In this document: piece by piece, positions 5,347 through 5,547 of the stretch
How positions within the stretch are numbered: position 1 is the first letter of the stretch
Layout: each line of letters opens with the position of its first letter
From: an uncultured Eubacteriales bacterium
Lineage (GTDB): Bacteria > Bacillota > Clostridia > Oscillospirales > Acutalibacteraceae
Reading direction: 5' to 3'
DNA length: 5,547 nucleotides
Assembly (NCBI GenBank): GCA_900321595.1
Contig: ONWP01000027.1
Coordinates: 1 to 5,547, forward strand
Notes under the pieces: generated by a model
Told to the model about the DNA's origin: nothing
Databases searched by the model: none
Seen by the model: the letters and a program-made list of their open reading frames with translations, nothing else
Made by a program: the position numbers and the translations under genes

Positions 5347-5361
5347 CGCACCGGTGCGTCA
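5344..5361. repeat. 18-bp perfect palindrome with repeated half-site
   Basis: TGACGCACCGGTGCGTCA is perfectly self-complementary. Its core ACCGGTG (5350-5356) recurs as a direct repeat at 5362-5368, 12 bp on. The pair ends 19 bp upstream of the -35 at 5388. This spacing suits a transcription-factor site, by inference. Confidence 0.6.
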
Positions 5362-5387
5362 ACCGGTGTCCGTCGGAAAGAATTCTG

Positions 5388-5416
5388 TTGACAAAGCATT
5401 TTTAAGAATATACAAT
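5388..5416 (+). promoter_or_regulatory. Near-consensus promoter of the right-end leader
   Basis: A perfect TTGACA (5388-5393), a 17-bp spacer and TACAAT (5411-5416, 5/6) make this one of the strongest sigma-A promoters in the window. Transcription should start near 5423. A hairpin CCTGG/CCGGG with loop TTTTG (5429-5443) would lie at the very 5' end of the RNA. Confidence 0.85.
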
Positions 5417-5465
5417 CAAATTATAGAACCTGGTTTTGCCGGGAGAAAAAGCGGGAGGAGAGCAT

Positions 5466-5507
5466 ATGAATAATACAAGAATAAGGGTTGCGTTAACTCT
5501 CTTATGA
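5466..5507 (+). CDS. 13-residue leader peptide with Arg-Ile-Arg motif
   Basis: The frame reads MNNTRIRVALTLL and then TGA. It has an excellent ribosome binding site, GGGAGGAG (5453-5460), five bases before the ATG, and sits about 43 nt from the predicted transcript start. The length and position are typical of a regulatory leader peptide rather than a protein. Residues 5-7 (R-I-R) match the R/K-x-R/K motif at which macrolide-bound ribosomes are known to stall in leader peptides such as ErmDL and MefL (both R-L-R). The codons from AGG to CTC overlap a possible hairpin (5484-5489 with 5495-5500). That hairpin excludes another (5499-5503 with 5509-5513), so stalling could switch folds. The regulatory role is an inference. 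Confidence 0.55.
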   Translation: MNNTRIRVALTLL

Positions 5508-5536
5508 GAAGAGGCGATAACAGAATCATAATTTAG
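5504..5536 (+). CDS. Second overlapping mini-ORF, 10 codons
   Basis: The ATG overlaps the stop of the first leader peptide as ATGA. The frame reads MRRGDNRIII and stops with TAG at 5534-5536, five bases before the next ATG. It has no ribosome binding site of its own and would need translational coupling. The tight chaining is suggestive but could be chance in a short AT-rich stretch. Confidence 0.25.
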   Translation: MRRGDNRIII

Positions 5537-5541
5537 AAGGT

Positions 5542-5547
5542 ATGGAA
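5542..5547 (+). CDS. Possible first two codons of the gene controlled by the leader (partial)
   Basis: ATG GAA (Met-Glu) at the window edge follows AGAAGG (5535-5540), but with only one base between, which is too close for a standard ribosome binding site. The true start may lie just outside. Product unknown. Confidence 0.3.

Noticed and set aside
5243..5473. 76-codon rightward frame running through the right-end promoter
   Set aside because: It spans the palindrome, the promoter and the leader ribosome binding site, and has no ribosome binding site of its own.

Overview
The window reads as chromosomal DNA of a GC-rich Clostridia-type Firmicute, probably a gut Oscillospirales or Christensenellales relative. 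This is an inference from strong GGAGG-type ribosome binding sites, sigma-A -35/-10 boxes with 15-17 bp spacers, intrinsic U-tract terminators, and protein types common in that group. No rRNA, tRNA, CRISPR array, transposase or recombinase is visible.

Left end (1-300): the first seven codons of a leftward gene, preceded by a good ribosome binding site, an extended -10 promoter, and about three and a half copies of a 34-bp direct repeat. Next comes the terminator of the following leftward operon. That operon (327-1944) encodes a Gfo/Idh/MocA-family NAD(P)-dependent oxidoreductase followed 4 nt later by a small polytopic membrane protein, with its own promoter at 1982-2010.

Middle (1945-2470): a 526-bp gap between divergent genes that is not empty. 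It holds a dyad built of GTCCCG half-sites, a strong rightward promoter (2127-2153), three consecutive small hairpins, a 20-codon reading frame for an amphipathic Cys-ending peptide, and a strong terminator (2340-2372). This looks like a self-contained ~210-nt transcription unit, either an sRNA or a micropeptide mRNA, of unknown function. A separate promoter then drives a PHP-domain metal-dependent phosphoesterase (2471-3142).

The PHP gene overlaps tail-to-tail by 17 bp with a leftward flavodoxin-family gene (3126-3656) carrying a CX2CX2CX5C cysteine cluster like that of iron-sulfur flavoproteins. Divergent promoters at 3682-3832 separate this gene from a rightward Mbeg1-like (DUF2974) alpha/beta-hydrolase (3866-5020), which ends in two tandem terminators.

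Right end (5121-5547): base composition becomes more AT-rich toward the end. An 18-bp palindrome lies upstream of a near-consensus promoter (TTGACA-17-TACAAT). The promoter is followed by a 13-codon leader peptide containing an Arg-Ile-Arg motif, a second 10-codon ORF overlapping it by ATGA, and an ATG at the window edge. This looks like a translational-attenuation leader for a gene lying just outside; an antibiotic-resistance or efflux gene is one hypothesis. The genes are mostly independent single units or short operons and do not form one obvious pathway. The most novel-looking items are the 2127-2372 unit, the 5388-5547 leader and the 34-bp repeats.
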